Positions 23,075-31,470 of a DNA stretch of 35,246 bases are shown here, in pieces. Position 1 is the first letter of the stretch; each line of letters opens with the position of its first letter. This stretch comes from Pseudomonadota bacterium (GTDB lineage: Bacteria; Pseudomonadota; Gammaproteobacteria; Xanthomonadales; Rhodanobacteraceae), in assembly GCA_023430685.1 (NCBI GenBank), contig JAEYZH010000134.1, positions 1 through 35,246 of the forward strand, read 5' to 3'. A program made the translations under genes and the position numbers. The notes below the pieces were generated by a model that was given only the letters and a program-made list of their open reading frames with translations, was not told the origin of the DNA and searched no databases.

Positions 23075-24283
23075 ATGAGCGACGAACGACCATTCCCGAT
23101 TCCCGATTCCCGATTCCCTGACCTGAGCCACATCCTCAACCACCTCGGCGAAGAGCGCGAGCGCTGGCACGGCGCGGTCGCGCCGCCGATCGTGCAGTCC
23201 TCGATCTTCGCGTTCCCGAGCGTCGAGGCGATGCGCGCCGGGTTCCGCGACGAACTCGGCCAGCACGTCTACACGCGCGGCAACAACCCGACCGTCGAGA
23301 TCCTGCGCCGCAAGGTCGCCGCGCTCGAAGGCGCCGAAGACTGCCTGATGTTCGCCAGCGGCGCGGGCGCGGTGTCGGCTGGCGTGATCGCCTGCCTCGC
23401 GGGCGGCGACCACGTCGTCTGCGTCGCGCGGCCCTACAGCTGGACGCGCGCGGTGCTGAAGGACCTGCTCGGGCGCTTCGGCGTCGCGACGACCTTCGTC
23501 GACGGCACCGAGACCGCGAACTTCGAAGCCGCGCTGACCGATCGCACGCGCCTGATCGTGCTCGAAAGCCCGAACTCGCTGACGTTCGAGCAGCAGGACC
23601 TCGCGGCGGTCGCCGCGCTCGCGCGCGCACGCGGCATCCTGACCCTGTGCGACAACAGCCACGCGACGCCGCTGAACCAGTCGCCGCTCGCGCTCGGCAT
23701 CGATCTCGTCGCGCACTCGGCGACCAAGTACCTCAATGGCCACAGCGACGTCGTCGCGGGCGCGTTGTGCGGAAGCGCGGAACTGATCCGCAAGGTGTTC
23801 CGCGGACCCTACATGACGCTCGGCGCCATCCTCGCGCCCCACGACGCCTGGCTCGTGATCCGCGGACTGCGCACGCTCCCGCTTCGGATGGAACGGATCG
23901 CCGCGACCACGTCGCGCGTGCGCGCGTTCCTCGAAGCGCACCCGCGCGTGCGCAGGGTGTATTCGCCGCAGGCGAGCGGCAATCCCCGGCTCGGCCTCGG
24001 CGAGCCCCAGTTGCGCGGCGCCAGTGGCCTGCTCACGATCCAGCTCGATGTCGCCGACGTCGCCGGCGTCGAGCGCTTCTGCGATGCGCTGCGCAGGTTC
24101 CTGATGACGGTTTCCTGGGGTGGCTACGAGTCGCTCGCGTTCCCGGTTTGCGCAGTGCACGCAGCCGCGGCTCCGATGCATCCCGCCGGTGCCGCTTCGC
24201 TCGATCTCGTGCGCCTGTCGATCGGACTCGAGGACGCGGACCTGCTGGTCGCCGACCTCAATGCCGCGCTCGCGCGCATCTGA
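23075..24283 (+). CDS. Trans-sulfuration PLP enzyme (cystathionine beta-lyase/gamma-synthase family)
   Basis: A 402-residue Cys/Met-metabolism PLP enzyme. Motifs: YTRGNNPTVEIL (67-78), which anchors PLP from the neighbouring subunit, FASGAGAVSAGVIAC, LCDNSHATP with the PLP-ring aspartate, and the PLP lysine K218 in AHSATKYLNGHSDVVAG. The C-terminal domain (about 265-400) closes the active site. A beta-lyase role (cystathionine to homocysteine) is likely, but gamma-synthase or gamma-lyase cannot be excluded. The ATG at 23075 has AGAGGCAGGG just upstream. The first 15 residues are unusual: codons 7-15 are built from the heptamer repeat ATTCCCG, and no ATG, GTG or TTG follows before the conserved region, so translation must run through the repeat. 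Confidence 0.88.
   Translation: MSDERPFPIPDSRFPDLSHILNHLGEERERWHGAVAPPIVQSSIFAFPSVEAMRAGFRDELGQHVYTRGNNPTVEILRRKVAALEGAEDCLMFASGAGAVSAGVIACLAGGDHVVCVARPYSWTRAVLKDLLGRFGVATTFVDGTETANFEAALTDRTRLIVLESPNSLTFEQQDLAAVAALARARGILTLCDNSHATPLNQSPLALGIDLVAHSATKYLNGHSDVVAGALCGSAELIRKVFRGPYMTLGAILAPHDAWLVIRGLRTLPLRMERIAATTSRVRAFLEAHPRVRRVYSPQASGNPRLGLGEPQLRGASGLLTIQLDVADVAGVERFCDALRRFLMTVSWGGYESLAFPVCAVHAAAAPMHPAGAASLDLVRLSIGLEDADLLVADLNAALARI
23092..23118 (+). repeat. Heptamer tandem repeat (ATTCCCG) inside the 5' coding end
   Basis: Three full units ATTCCCG plus ATTCCC, starting 17 bases after the start codon of the trans-sulfuration gene. Seven is not a multiple of three, so a unit gain or loss shifts the frame. 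TGA lies at 23119 and 23124, in the two other frames. Confidence 0.9.
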
Positions 24284-24293
24284 ATCGGGCGTC

Positions 24294-24713
24294 TCACAGG
24301 GTCAGCAGGCGCCAGGCGACCACGACCGCTGCAATCCCGAACGCGAGCAGCATCAACGCAACGATGTTGAGCATGCGCGCGACACGCAGCGCATCCGCCC
24401 CCTGGCGCACTCGCGTGTCGCGCAGCACGCGTGCGCCCCTCACGGGCCAGCGCTGCTGCGCCGCTGCTGCGCGCGCGCGCCGGAGCGCCACGCCGCCGAG
24501 CACGAGCAGGCACGCGCCACTGGCGATCGCACCGAGGCCGATCCATGACCGCAACTGCTTGATCAGGTGGGCAGGCGGGAGCGTGTTCGCGAAATCCGAG
24601 AGCCAGCGATGGAACGCGACGACGAGCACGAGCGCGAGCACCGTCGCGAGCGCGAGCACGATGCCGGTGATGCGTCGCAGCCGCAGGTCGGCCGGCTGGA
24701 TCCCGTTGTCCAT
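24294..24713 (-). CDS. Uncharacterised membrane protein
   Basis: A 139-residue protein I do not recognise. Three hydrophobic helices are clear: about 17-36 (ITGIVLALATVLALVLVVAF), 56-76 (WIGLGAIASGACLLVLGGVA) and 113-135 (NIVALMLLAFGIAAVVVAW). A strongly basic, Arg-rich cytosolic loop (ALRRARAAAAQQRW onwards) lies between the second and third. It has no signal peptide or catalytic motif. The gene converges with the trans-sulfuration gene ten bases away and has a good -10 (TATAGT) about 60 bases upstream of its start. It is real by codon bias and promoter, but its function is unknown. Confidence 0.7.
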   Translation of the reverse strand: MDNGIQPADLRLRRITGIVLALATVLALVLVVAFHRWLSDFANTLPPAHLIKQLRSWIGLGAIASGACLLVLGGVALRRARAAAAQQRWPVRGARVLRDTRVRQGADALRVARMLNIVALMLLAFGIAAVVVAWRLLTL

Positions 24714-24772
24714 GCGATGTCCCCGCTGTCCGTCCTGCGCACCGTGCGCGAGGGCCGCGTCCGCGCCGCCGC

Positions 24773-24778
24773 ACTATA
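24773..24778 (-). promoter_or_regulatory. -10 element for the small membrane protein gene
   Basis: On the minus strand TATAGT (24778 to 24773) matches the -10 consensus at five of six positions, 60 bases before the ATG at 24713. It sits in the divergent gap with the lipoprotein gene. Confidence 0.5.
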
Positions 24779-24840
24779 GCGAACGCACCGCGGGCCCGGC
24801 GTGCCGCCCATCGCGCAAACGCCACGCTGGTCGCCGCTGC

Positions 24841-24846
24841 TATGCT
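24841..24846 (+). promoter_or_regulatory. -10 element at the lipoprotein gene start
   Basis: TATGCT ends six bases before the ATG at 24853, so transcription from it would begin at about the A of the start codon, giving a leaderless message. The context resembles the TATGCT upstream of the acyl-CoA reductase gene. Confidence 0.4.
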
Positions 24847-24852
24847 TCGGAC

Positions 24853-25785
24853 ATGAAACGACTGCCCGTCTTCGTGTTTCTCGCCGCGACGCTCTCGGCG
24901 TGCCAATCGATGTCGGCGCCGAGGCGCGCCAGCGTCGGCGCGACTGCGGCGGCACCGCTCGCCGGCGTCTACGACAACCACGCGCAGGTCTGGAGCGCAC
25001 GCGGGCAGGGCGAGAACATCAGCGCGCCGCATGTGCGTGTCGTGATCGAGGCAACGGGCGATCGCGAATGGTCGATCTGGACGCTGCGACTCGATGCGGG
25101 CATGCCGCTCGAGGCGGCCTGGGCGATGCGTCGCAGCGAGCAGTCCGGAGCGCTGGTGCTGGTGCCGCATCGCGCCCTGGTGACCGCCCCCGCGCGAGGC
25201 AAGGCCTTCGATCCGGCGCAATGGGCCGCACTCGATGCGTGCAGCCTGCGCGGCTCCGTGGATCCGATGGCGTTGCGCGTGCAGGCCGATCCGGCCGCCT
25301 GTACCGCGCTCGCGCCGGGCATCGGCGCGCAGGCCGCGCTGCTGCCGCTCGCGCTCGAGCACGAGGACGAATGGTTGCGCGTGCGCGTGTATGCGGATCA
25401 GGCGCGTGGTCCGGGCGCGCGCGAAGAGCTGCGCCGGGTCCGCGTCTACGGTGGCTGGGCCGCGATCAACGGCGGCGGGCCGCGTGCGTCGGCGGACAGC
25501 AGCGACTGGCACATGGACCGCGCGCTGCAGCTCGCGAGCGAAGGCGGACGCGCGGTGCTGACCTGGCGTGACGGCCAGCCTTCGGGTTACTCGCTGCTGC
25601 TCGAACGACTGGCCTACCGCGACGGCGAGGTGCCGGTGCTCAAACTCTCCGTCATCGATGACGCGACCGCGCAGGCCCTCGCGTATGCATGGGCCGATCC
25701 GGACGCCGCGCGCATCGGCATCAACCTCGGCTGGGTCCAGGTCGGGCTCGAGCGGGATGCCGTGTCGGCCGCAGCCGCGCCATGA
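24853..25785 (+). CDS. Uncharacterised lipoprotein
   Basis: A 310-residue protein with a lipoprotein signal: MKRLPVFVFLAATLSAC, lipobox LSAC with C17, then a Ser/Ala-rich linker. The mature part is mostly beta, with LAGVYDNHAQVW near the start, paired strands with many Trp and Arg residues, RRVRVYGGWAAINGGG, and a C-terminal NLGWVQVGLER. There is a faint resemblance to CpcT/CpeT-like beta-barrel proteins (G-x-Y-x-N at the start), not enough to assign. No catalytic motif is evident. No Shine-Dalgarno is visible and a -10 box lies just six bases before the ATG, so the message may be leaderless. Its stop overlaps the csaA-like start (ATGA), so both are translated together. Confidence 0.75.
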   Translation: MKRLPVFVFLAATLSACQSMSAPRRASVGATAAAPLAGVYDNHAQVWSARGQGENISAPHVRVVIEATGDREWSIWTLRLDAGMPLEAAWAMRRSEQSGALVLVPHRALVTAPARGKAFDPAQWAALDACSLRGSVDPMALRVQADPAACTALAPGIGAQAALLPLALEHEDEWLRVRVYADQARGPGAREELRRVRVYGGWAAINGGGPRASADSSDWHMDRALQLASEGGRAVLTWRDGQPSGYSLLLERLAYRDGEVPVLKLSVIDDATAQALAYAWADPDAARIGINLGWVQVGLERDAVSAAAAP

Positions 25786-26120
25786 CCACGGATCCGATCA
25801 CCTGGGCGGATTTCGAGAAGGTGCTGCTGGTGGCCGGAACCGTCACGCGCGCGGAAGTGTTTCCCGAAGCGCGCAAGCCCGCACTCAAGGTCTGGGTCGA
25901 CTTCGGACCCCATGGCGAGAAGAAGACCAGTGCACGGATCGCGTCGCTCTATCAGCCGGCGGAGTTGATCGGCCGCCAGGTCGTCGGCGTGATCAACTTT
26001 CCCGAGAAGCAGGTCGGGCCGTTCCGTTCGGAGTTCCTGCTGACCGGCTTCGACACCGACGACGGCGTGGTCCTGACCGCGATCGAACGCCCGGTGCCGA
26101 ACGGAACGCGCCTCGCGTGA
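25782..26120 (+). CDS. CsaA-like tRNA-binding domain protein
   Basis: A 112-residue stand-alone tRNA-binding OB-fold protein, the length of CsaA/YgjH. It reads MTTDPITWADFEKVLLVAGT, then VTRAEVFPEARKPALKVWVD, the loop GEKKTSARI and the C-terminal FLLTGFDTDDGVVLTAIERP. The aligned positions match the structure-specific tRNA-binding domain of MetRS, Trbp111 and Arc1p. CsaA has been described as a chaperone-like, SecA-interacting protein in Bacillus; the role in gammaproteobacteria is not established. The ATG overlaps the lipoprotein stop. The following 110 bases up to 26230 show no gene and no clear hairpin. Confidence 0.85.
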   Translation: MTTDPITWADFEKVLLVAGTVTRAEVFPEARKPALKVWVDFGPHGEKKTSARIASLYQPAELIGRQVVGVINFPEKQVGPFRSEFLLTGFDTDDGVVLTAIERPVPNGTRLA

Positions 26121-26230
26121 CGCGAGCGCCGCTGCACGGCGGACCGGATGCACGCCCTGCCGCATGCGCCTTGCAGGCTCGATGTCGCAGCCCCAATCTG
26201 CGCGGCTTCCTCGCTCCGGGATTCCTCGCC

Positions 26231-26773
26231 ATGACGCCACGCCGCCTGTTCGCCACCTGTGCATGGCTGCTCGTCCTGCCGTTCGTGCATGCGCACGCGA
26301 CGCCCGCGCAGGTGCAGGCGCTGCAGCAGGTCAATCGCGACATCTGGGAGCCGTTCGCACGCGGGGTCGGTCAATTCGACGAAGCGGCGTGGTCCGGCGT
26401 GCGGTCGCGCGATTTCGTCCTGGTGCAGCAGGGCAAGCCGCACTTCCTCGACCACGACTTCTACATCGAGGACTCGGCCAAGGTGATGCGCGAATTGCGG
26501 CAGGCCGGCACGCGGCTCGCGCTCGAGCTGCGTTTCGAGGAGCGCATGACGGACGGCGAGCACAGCTCCGAGCGCGGACTCGTGCGCACCACGATGACCG
26601 AGGCCGGCAAGCCCCCGCGCACGTTCTACAGCCGCTTCCACGCGATTTCCCGCGTCGAGGACAACCGCTGGCGCGTGCTCACCGAATACCGCACGCCCGC
26701 GGGACCCGACGCGGAAAAGGCCTGGTCCGCCGCGTTTCCGATGGAGTCGGCCGCCGCCGCGCTGAGGGAGTAG
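26231..26773 (+). CDS. Secreted NTF2-like (SnoaL/DUF4440-type) protein
   Basis: A 180-residue protein with a cleavable signal peptide (MTPRRLFATCAWLLVLPFVH, ending AHA before TPAQ). The rest has the size and pattern of a cone-like NTF2 fold: an opening helix (QVQALQQVNRDIWEPFARGV), a short turn, FVLVQQGKPHFLDHDFYIED, then four long strands ending WRVLTEYRTPA. Proteins of this type in the periplasm are usually of unknown function; some bind small ligands. No active-site residues can be named. No strong ribosome site is visible. It converges with the thiolase gene 31 bases away, where GTCGG-CGGA-CCGAC (26778-26791) forms a weak hairpin. Confidence 0.65.
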   Translation: MTPRRLFATCAWLLVLPFVHAHATPAQVQALQQVNRDIWEPFARGVGQFDEAAWSGVRSRDFVLVQQGKPHFLDHDFYIEDSAKVMRELRQAGTRLALELRFEERMTDGEHSSERGLVRTTMTEAGKPPRTFYSRFHAISRVEDNRWRVLTEYRTPAGPDAEKAWSAAFPMESAAAALRE

Positions 26774-26804
26774 GCCAGTCGGCGGACCGACCGGCGCTCG
26801 CGTC

Positions 26805-28001
<1,197 letters not shown>

Positions 28002-28020
28002 GGCTCTTGTTCCTGAAGAT

Positions 28021-28055
28021 TAGGGCTGAGGGGCGAGGGCCGAGGGCCGAGGCCG
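28021..28055 (-). repeat. Heptamer tandem repeat upstream of fadA
   Basis: On the plus strand the units are TAGGGCT, GAGGGGC, GAGGGCC, GAGGGCC and GAGGCCG. Read on the minus strand it is CCCTCGN-like, the same unit as upstream of cmk. TAATCT (28022 to 28017) directly follows it, but this would place the start of transcription at the fadA ribosome site. Confidence 0.75.
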
Positions 28056-28113
28056 AAACACCGGGCAGGCATGGACGACGTCCTCCAGGCCCGGCTGTGC
28101 TTTGTGCCGCTCG

Positions 28114-30489
28114 TCAATTGCGCAACGGTTTCCCCGTCGCCAGCATGTGCGCGATGCGTTCCTGCGTCTTCGGCATCTGCGCGAGCTCGAGGAAATGGCG
28201 GCGCTCCAGGTCGAGCAGCCACTGCTCGTCGACCTGCGAGCCGCGTTCGATATTTCCGCCGCAGAGCACGTCGGCGACGCGCGAGGCGATCACGTCGTCG
28301 TGCGCCGAGATGAATCCGCCTTCGAGCATGTTGACGAGCATCATCCTGAGCGTCGCAGTGCCGACGTCGCCCGCGACCGTGACCGCGCGCGCGGGCAGCG
28401 GCGGGCGATAACCGGACTCGGCCAGCGCGAGCGCGACCTGCCTGGCGACATGCAGCAGTTCGAAGCCATTGAACACGACCACGTCGTCCGGTCGCAGCAG
28501 GCCGAGCTGCTTCGCCTCGAGCGCGCTTCCCGAGGTCTTCGCCATCGCGACGGCCTCGAACATGCGCTTGATCTCGGGGAACGGATCGCCATCGGCCGCG
28601 CGCTGCGCGGCGCGCACCGAGATCTCCTTGAGGCCGCCCCCGGCGGGCACGAGGCCGACGCCGGCTTCGACGAGGCCGATGTAGCTTTCGAGTGCGGCGA
28701 CCGTGCGCGCGCAGTGCATCTGGAACTCGCAGCCGCCGCCGAGCGCGAGTCCGCGCACCGCGGCGACGACCGGCACCAGCGAATACTTGATGCGCTGGCT
28801 CGTTTTCTGGAAGTTCGCGATCATCGTCTCGAGGCGCGGGACCTGGCCGCCCTGCACGAAGGCGAGCATGCCCTTGAGGTCCGCGCCGGCCGAGAACGCC
28901 TTGTCGCTGTCCTGCCAGATCACGACCGCGCGCAGGTTGCGTTCGGCGTAGCCGATCGCCTGCTGGATGCCGTCGAGCACCGCGTCGTTGACGGTGTTCA
29001 TCTTGGTCTTGAACGACAGGATGCCGACGCCGTCGTCGCTGCGCGACCACAGGCGCACGCCCTCGTTTTCCCACAGCGTGTTGCCGGTGTCGAAACGTTC
29101 GCCGACCAGCGCGTCCGGGAACCACTGTCGCGCGTAGACCGGATGCCGCGAACGCGGCTCATGGCGACCCGTGCTTGGCGCATACGAGCCGCCGTCGCGA
29201 TGCACGCCATCGACTTTGCGTACCCAGTCGGGCAGCGGCGCAGTGCTCATCGCCTTGCCGGCGGCGATGTCTTCGGCAATCCAGCTCGCGACCTCGGACC
29301 AGCCGGCCGACTGCCAGGTCTCGAACGGACCGAGCTTCCAGCCGTAACCCCAGCGGATCGCGAAGTCGACGTCGCGCGCTGTCTCGGCGATGTCGGCGAG
29401 ATGGTATGCAGCGTAGTGGAACAGGTCGCGGAACACGGCCCAGAGGAATCGGGCCTGCGGGTCCTGCGACGCACGCAGTTGCGCGAAGCGCGCGGCCGGG
29501 TCCTTCACCGCGAGGATCGCGGCGACTTCGTCCGAGGGTTTCGCGGTCGCAGGCACGTAGTCCTGCGTGGCGACATCGAGCACCGCGATGTCCTTGCCGC
29601 GCTTGGTGTAGATGCCGGCGCCGCTCTTCTGACCCAGCGCGCCCTTCGCGACGAGCCCCTGCAGCCAGTCGGGCGACTGGAAATGCGCATGCCAGGGATC
29701 ATCGGGCAGCGTGTCGGCCATCGTCTTGATCACATGCGCCATCGTGTCGAGGCCGACCACGTCCGCGGTGCGGTAGGTCGCGCTCTTGGGGCGACCGATC
29801 GCGGGGCCGGTCAGCGCATCGACGAGGTCGAAGCCGAGTCCCGCGCGCGCGGTGTGGTGAATCGTGGCGAGGATCGAGAACACGCCGATGCGGTTGCCGA
29901 TGAAGTTCGGCGTGTCCTTCGCGTAGACGACGCCCTTGCCGAGCGTGGTGGTCAGGAACGCCTCGAGGCCGGCCAGCACGTCGCGGTCGCTGCCGGCGTG
30001 CGGAACCAGCTCGACGAGGTGCATGTAGCGCGGCGGGTTGAAGAAGTGGATGCCGCTGAAGCGGCGCTGCATCGCGGCCGGCAGCGCTTGCGCGAGGGCG
30101 TCGATCGAGAGTCCCGAGGTATTGCTTGCGATCACCGCAGAATCAGATAGATACGGAACAATCTTCGAGTACAGATCGAGCTTCCAGTCGAGGCGTTCCG
30201 CGATCGCCTCGATCACGAGGTCGCAGTCGCGCAGCGCATCGAGGTGCTCGTCGTAGTTGGCCGGCGTGATGCCCGCGATTTTCGATTTCTCGGCCAATGG
30301 CGCAGGCGACAGCTTCGTGAGGTTCTGGAGCGCCTTCTGCGTGATCGCGCTCTTGTCGCCTTCCTTCGCAGGCAGGTCGAACAGCAGCGTTTCGACGTCG
30401 GCATTGGCGAGGTGCGCGGCAATCTGCGCACCCATGACGCCGGCGCCGAGCACGGCGGCCTTGCGGATGCGGAGGGGAGTCGGGGGCAT
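28114..30489 (-). CDS. 3-hydroxyacyl-CoA dehydrogenase/enoyl-CoA hydratase, FadN-type fusion
   Basis: A 791-residue bifunctional beta-oxidation enzyme started at the ATG at 30489, with a GGAG six bases upstream; an earlier in-frame start (30600) would add a Pro-rich stretch outside the family. The NAD-binding dehydrogenase comes first, with GAGVMGAQ at 15-22 and IASNTSGLSI, then IHFFNPPRYMHLVELV and NFIGNRIG. The enoyl-CoA hydratase/isomerase domain is C-terminal, with AFSAGADLKGM (oxyanion loop), VRGLALGGGCEFQM and GLVEAGVGLVPAGGG. This order is the reverse of E. coli FadB and is that of Bacillus FadN. It is paired with a thiolase (fadA) and a PsrA-like TetR gene. Acyl-CoA dehydrogenase is not visible in this window. 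Confidence 0.93.
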   Translation of the reverse strand: MPPTPLRIRKAAVLGAGVMGAQIAAHLANADVETLLFDLPAKEGDKSAITQKALQNLTKLSPAPLAEKSKIAGITPANYDEHLDALRDCDLVIEAIAERLDWKLDLYSKIVPYLSDSAVIASNTSGLSIDALAQALPAAMQRRFSGIHFFNPPRYMHLVELVPHAGSDRDVLAGLEAFLTTTLGKGVVYAKDTPNFIGNRIGVFSILATIHHTARAGLGFDLVDALTGPAIGRPKSATYRTADVVGLDTMAHVIKTMADTLPDDPWHAHFQSPDWLQGLVAKGALGQKSGAGIYTKRGKDIAVLDVATQDYVPATAKPSDEVAAILAVKDPAARFAQLRASQDPQARFLWAVFRDLFHYAAYHLADIAETARDVDFAIRWGYGWKLGPFETWQSAGWSEVASWIAEDIAAGKAMSTAPLPDWVRKVDGVHRDGGSYAPSTGRHEPRSRHPVYARQWFPDALVGERFDTGNTLWENEGVRLWSRSDDGVGILSFKTKMNTVNDAVLDGIQQAIGYAERNLRAVVIWQDSDKAFSAGADLKGMLAFVQGGQVPRLETMIANFQKTSQRIKYSLVPVVAAVRGLALGGGCEFQMHCARTVAALESYIGLVEAGVGLVPAGGGLKEISVRAAQRAADGDPFPEIKRMFEAVAMAKTSGSALEAKQLGLLRPDDVVVFNGFELLHVARQVALALAESGYRPPLPARAVTVAGDVGTATLRMMLVNMLEGGFISAHDDVIASRVADVLCGGNIERGSQVDEQWLLDLERRHFLELAQMPKTQERIAHMLATGKPLRN

Positions 30490-30513
30490 GCGGGGCTCCA
30501 GGAAGAAGGTGTC

Positions 30514-30548
30514 TGTGGGGTGTGGGGCGAGCGGCGAAGGGCGAGGGG
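30514..30548 (-). repeat. Degenerate heptamer repeat upstream of the FadN-type gene
   Basis: Plus-strand units TGTGGGG, TGTGGGG, CGAGCGG, CGAAGGG and CGAGGGG keep a strict 7-base period over 35 bases. It lies 25 bases before the FadN-like start on the minus strand, in the likely promoter region. Confidence 0.65.
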
Positions 30549-30586
30549 AAGGCGGGACGAATCGTGCGATCTGCCGGAGCGAATGG

Positions 30587-31258
30587 TCAGCTTCCGCCAC
30601 TCGTCTCTCGTCGCTCGTCTCTCGTCACAGGCCCGGGCGCGCGCAGGCCAGCCGCCGCGAACCGGATCAGGTGTTCGGCGGTCAGCTCGCGATGCGTTTC
30701 CTCGCTCGTCGAGGCACGCCGCTTGATCATGCCGAAATCGGCCATCGCATAGGTCAGGGCGCCGGCGACGATGTCCAGCCGCCAGTACAGCTCCTCGCGG
30801 TCGAGGCCCGGCAGCAGGCGCGAAAACGCGGCCGCGAACTCGCGCAGCACGTGGCCGTAGTTGTCGGAAAGGAACTTGCGCAGGCGCTCATCGTGTTCGG
30901 CATAGGCGCGCGCGAGCACGCGCACGAACGCGGCGCCGCCTGCGCTGTCCATCGATTGCTCGAGCGCGGGGCGGATGAAGGCGGCCAGCACGTCCTCGAG
31001 CGCATGACCCGGCGTGCTTTCGACCGTGGCGAGCGCCGCCAGCCGATGCCGGTTGAGCTCGTCGAGACGGCGACGGAACACCTCTTCGATGAGGCTTTCC
31101 TTCGAGCCGAAATGGTAATTGACCGCGGCGAGATTGACCTTGGCCGCCGCGGTGACCTGGCGAAGCGAGGCGCCCGCGAAACCGTGGCGCGCGAACAGTG
31201 CCTCGGCGACGCCGAGGATGCGTTCACGGGTGGAGAAACTCGGCTGGGCGATGCGCAC
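30587..31258 (-). CDS. TetR-family regulator, PsrA-like
   Basis: A 223-residue regulator started at a GTG (31258); no good ribosome site is visible. The N-terminal TetR domain (ERILGVAEALFARHGFAGAS, then LRQVTAAAKVNLAAVNYHFG and SKESLIEEVF) closely follows, as I recall it, Pseudomonas PsrA. PsrA represses beta-oxidation genes and activates rpoS, and is relieved by long-chain fatty acids. The C-terminal ligand domain also has a PsrA-like run (RKFLSDNYGHVLREF). Directly upstream is a promoter with the operator TCAAAC-N4-GTTTGA on its start side, the shape of the known PsrA site, so autorepression is likely. Its last codons (RDERRET) come from a heptamer repeat. Control of the FadN-type gene 98 bases downstream is inferred; I see no second operator there. 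Confidence 0.85.
   Translation of the reverse strand: MRIAQPSFSTRERILGVAEALFARHGFAGASLRQVTAAAKVNLAAVNYHFGSKESLIEEVFRRRLDELNRHRLAALATVESTPGHALEDVLAAFIRPALEQSMDSAGGAAFVRVLARAYAEHDERLRKFLSDNYGHVLREFAAAFSRLLPGLDREELYWRLDIVAGALTYAMADFGMIKRRASTSEETHRELTAEHLIRFAAAGLRAPGPVTRDERRETSGGS
30599..30626 (-). repeat. Heptamer tandem repeat in the 3' end of the psrA-like gene
   Basis: Four units (plus-strand ACTCGTC, TCTCGTC, GCTCGTC, TCTCGTC; minus-strand GACGAGN) encode the last residues of the TetR protein. It is almost perfect, with only the first base varying. Confidence 0.85.
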
Positions 31259-31277
31259 GGGGGAGGGATCGAGCCTG

Positions 31278-31293
31278 TCAAACGACCGTTTGA
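31278..31293. promoter_or_regulatory. PsrA-type operator
   Basis: TCAAAC-GACC-GTTTGA is a perfect 6-4-6 palindrome, and the central CAAAC-N4-GTTTG agrees with the known PsrA binding pattern. On the minus strand it begins directly after the -10 box of the regulator promoter, where bound protein would block transcription start. Confidence 0.75.
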
Positions 31294-31322
31294 ATGGTAG
31301 GCGAGCGGGGCGGACCGGTCAA
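31294..31322 (-). promoter_or_regulatory. Promoter of the psrA-like gene
   Basis: Read on the minus strand: TTGACC (31322 to 31317), a 17-base spacer, then TACCAT (31299 to 31294). Spacing is ideal and both boxes are good. Transcription would start inside the adjoining operator, about 29 bases before the GTG. Confidence 0.75.
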
Positions 31323-31355
31323 CGCCGCCAAGGCGCGGTGTCATTGTCGTCAACA

Positions 31356-31390
31356 CTTAGCTAGAATCATGCGTCATAATGTGAGCTAAG
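31356..31390. promoter_or_regulatory. AT-rich divergent region with inverted repeat upstream of ndk
   Basis: CTTAGCT (31356-31362) and AGCTAAG (31384-31390) form a 7-bp inverted repeat around 21 bases that contain TAGAAT (31362-31367) and CATAAT (31375-31380), two possible -10 boxes for ndk. A TTGTCG at 31344 is badly spaced for both. The exact promoter is unsettled. Confidence 0.4.
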
Positions 31391-31470
31391 CCCGTGGATT
31401 GGCGCGGGTTTGGCGTTATAACGGCCCCTCGGGCCATCCCTGAATCCTGATCCCTCGGAGATACCGGCAC

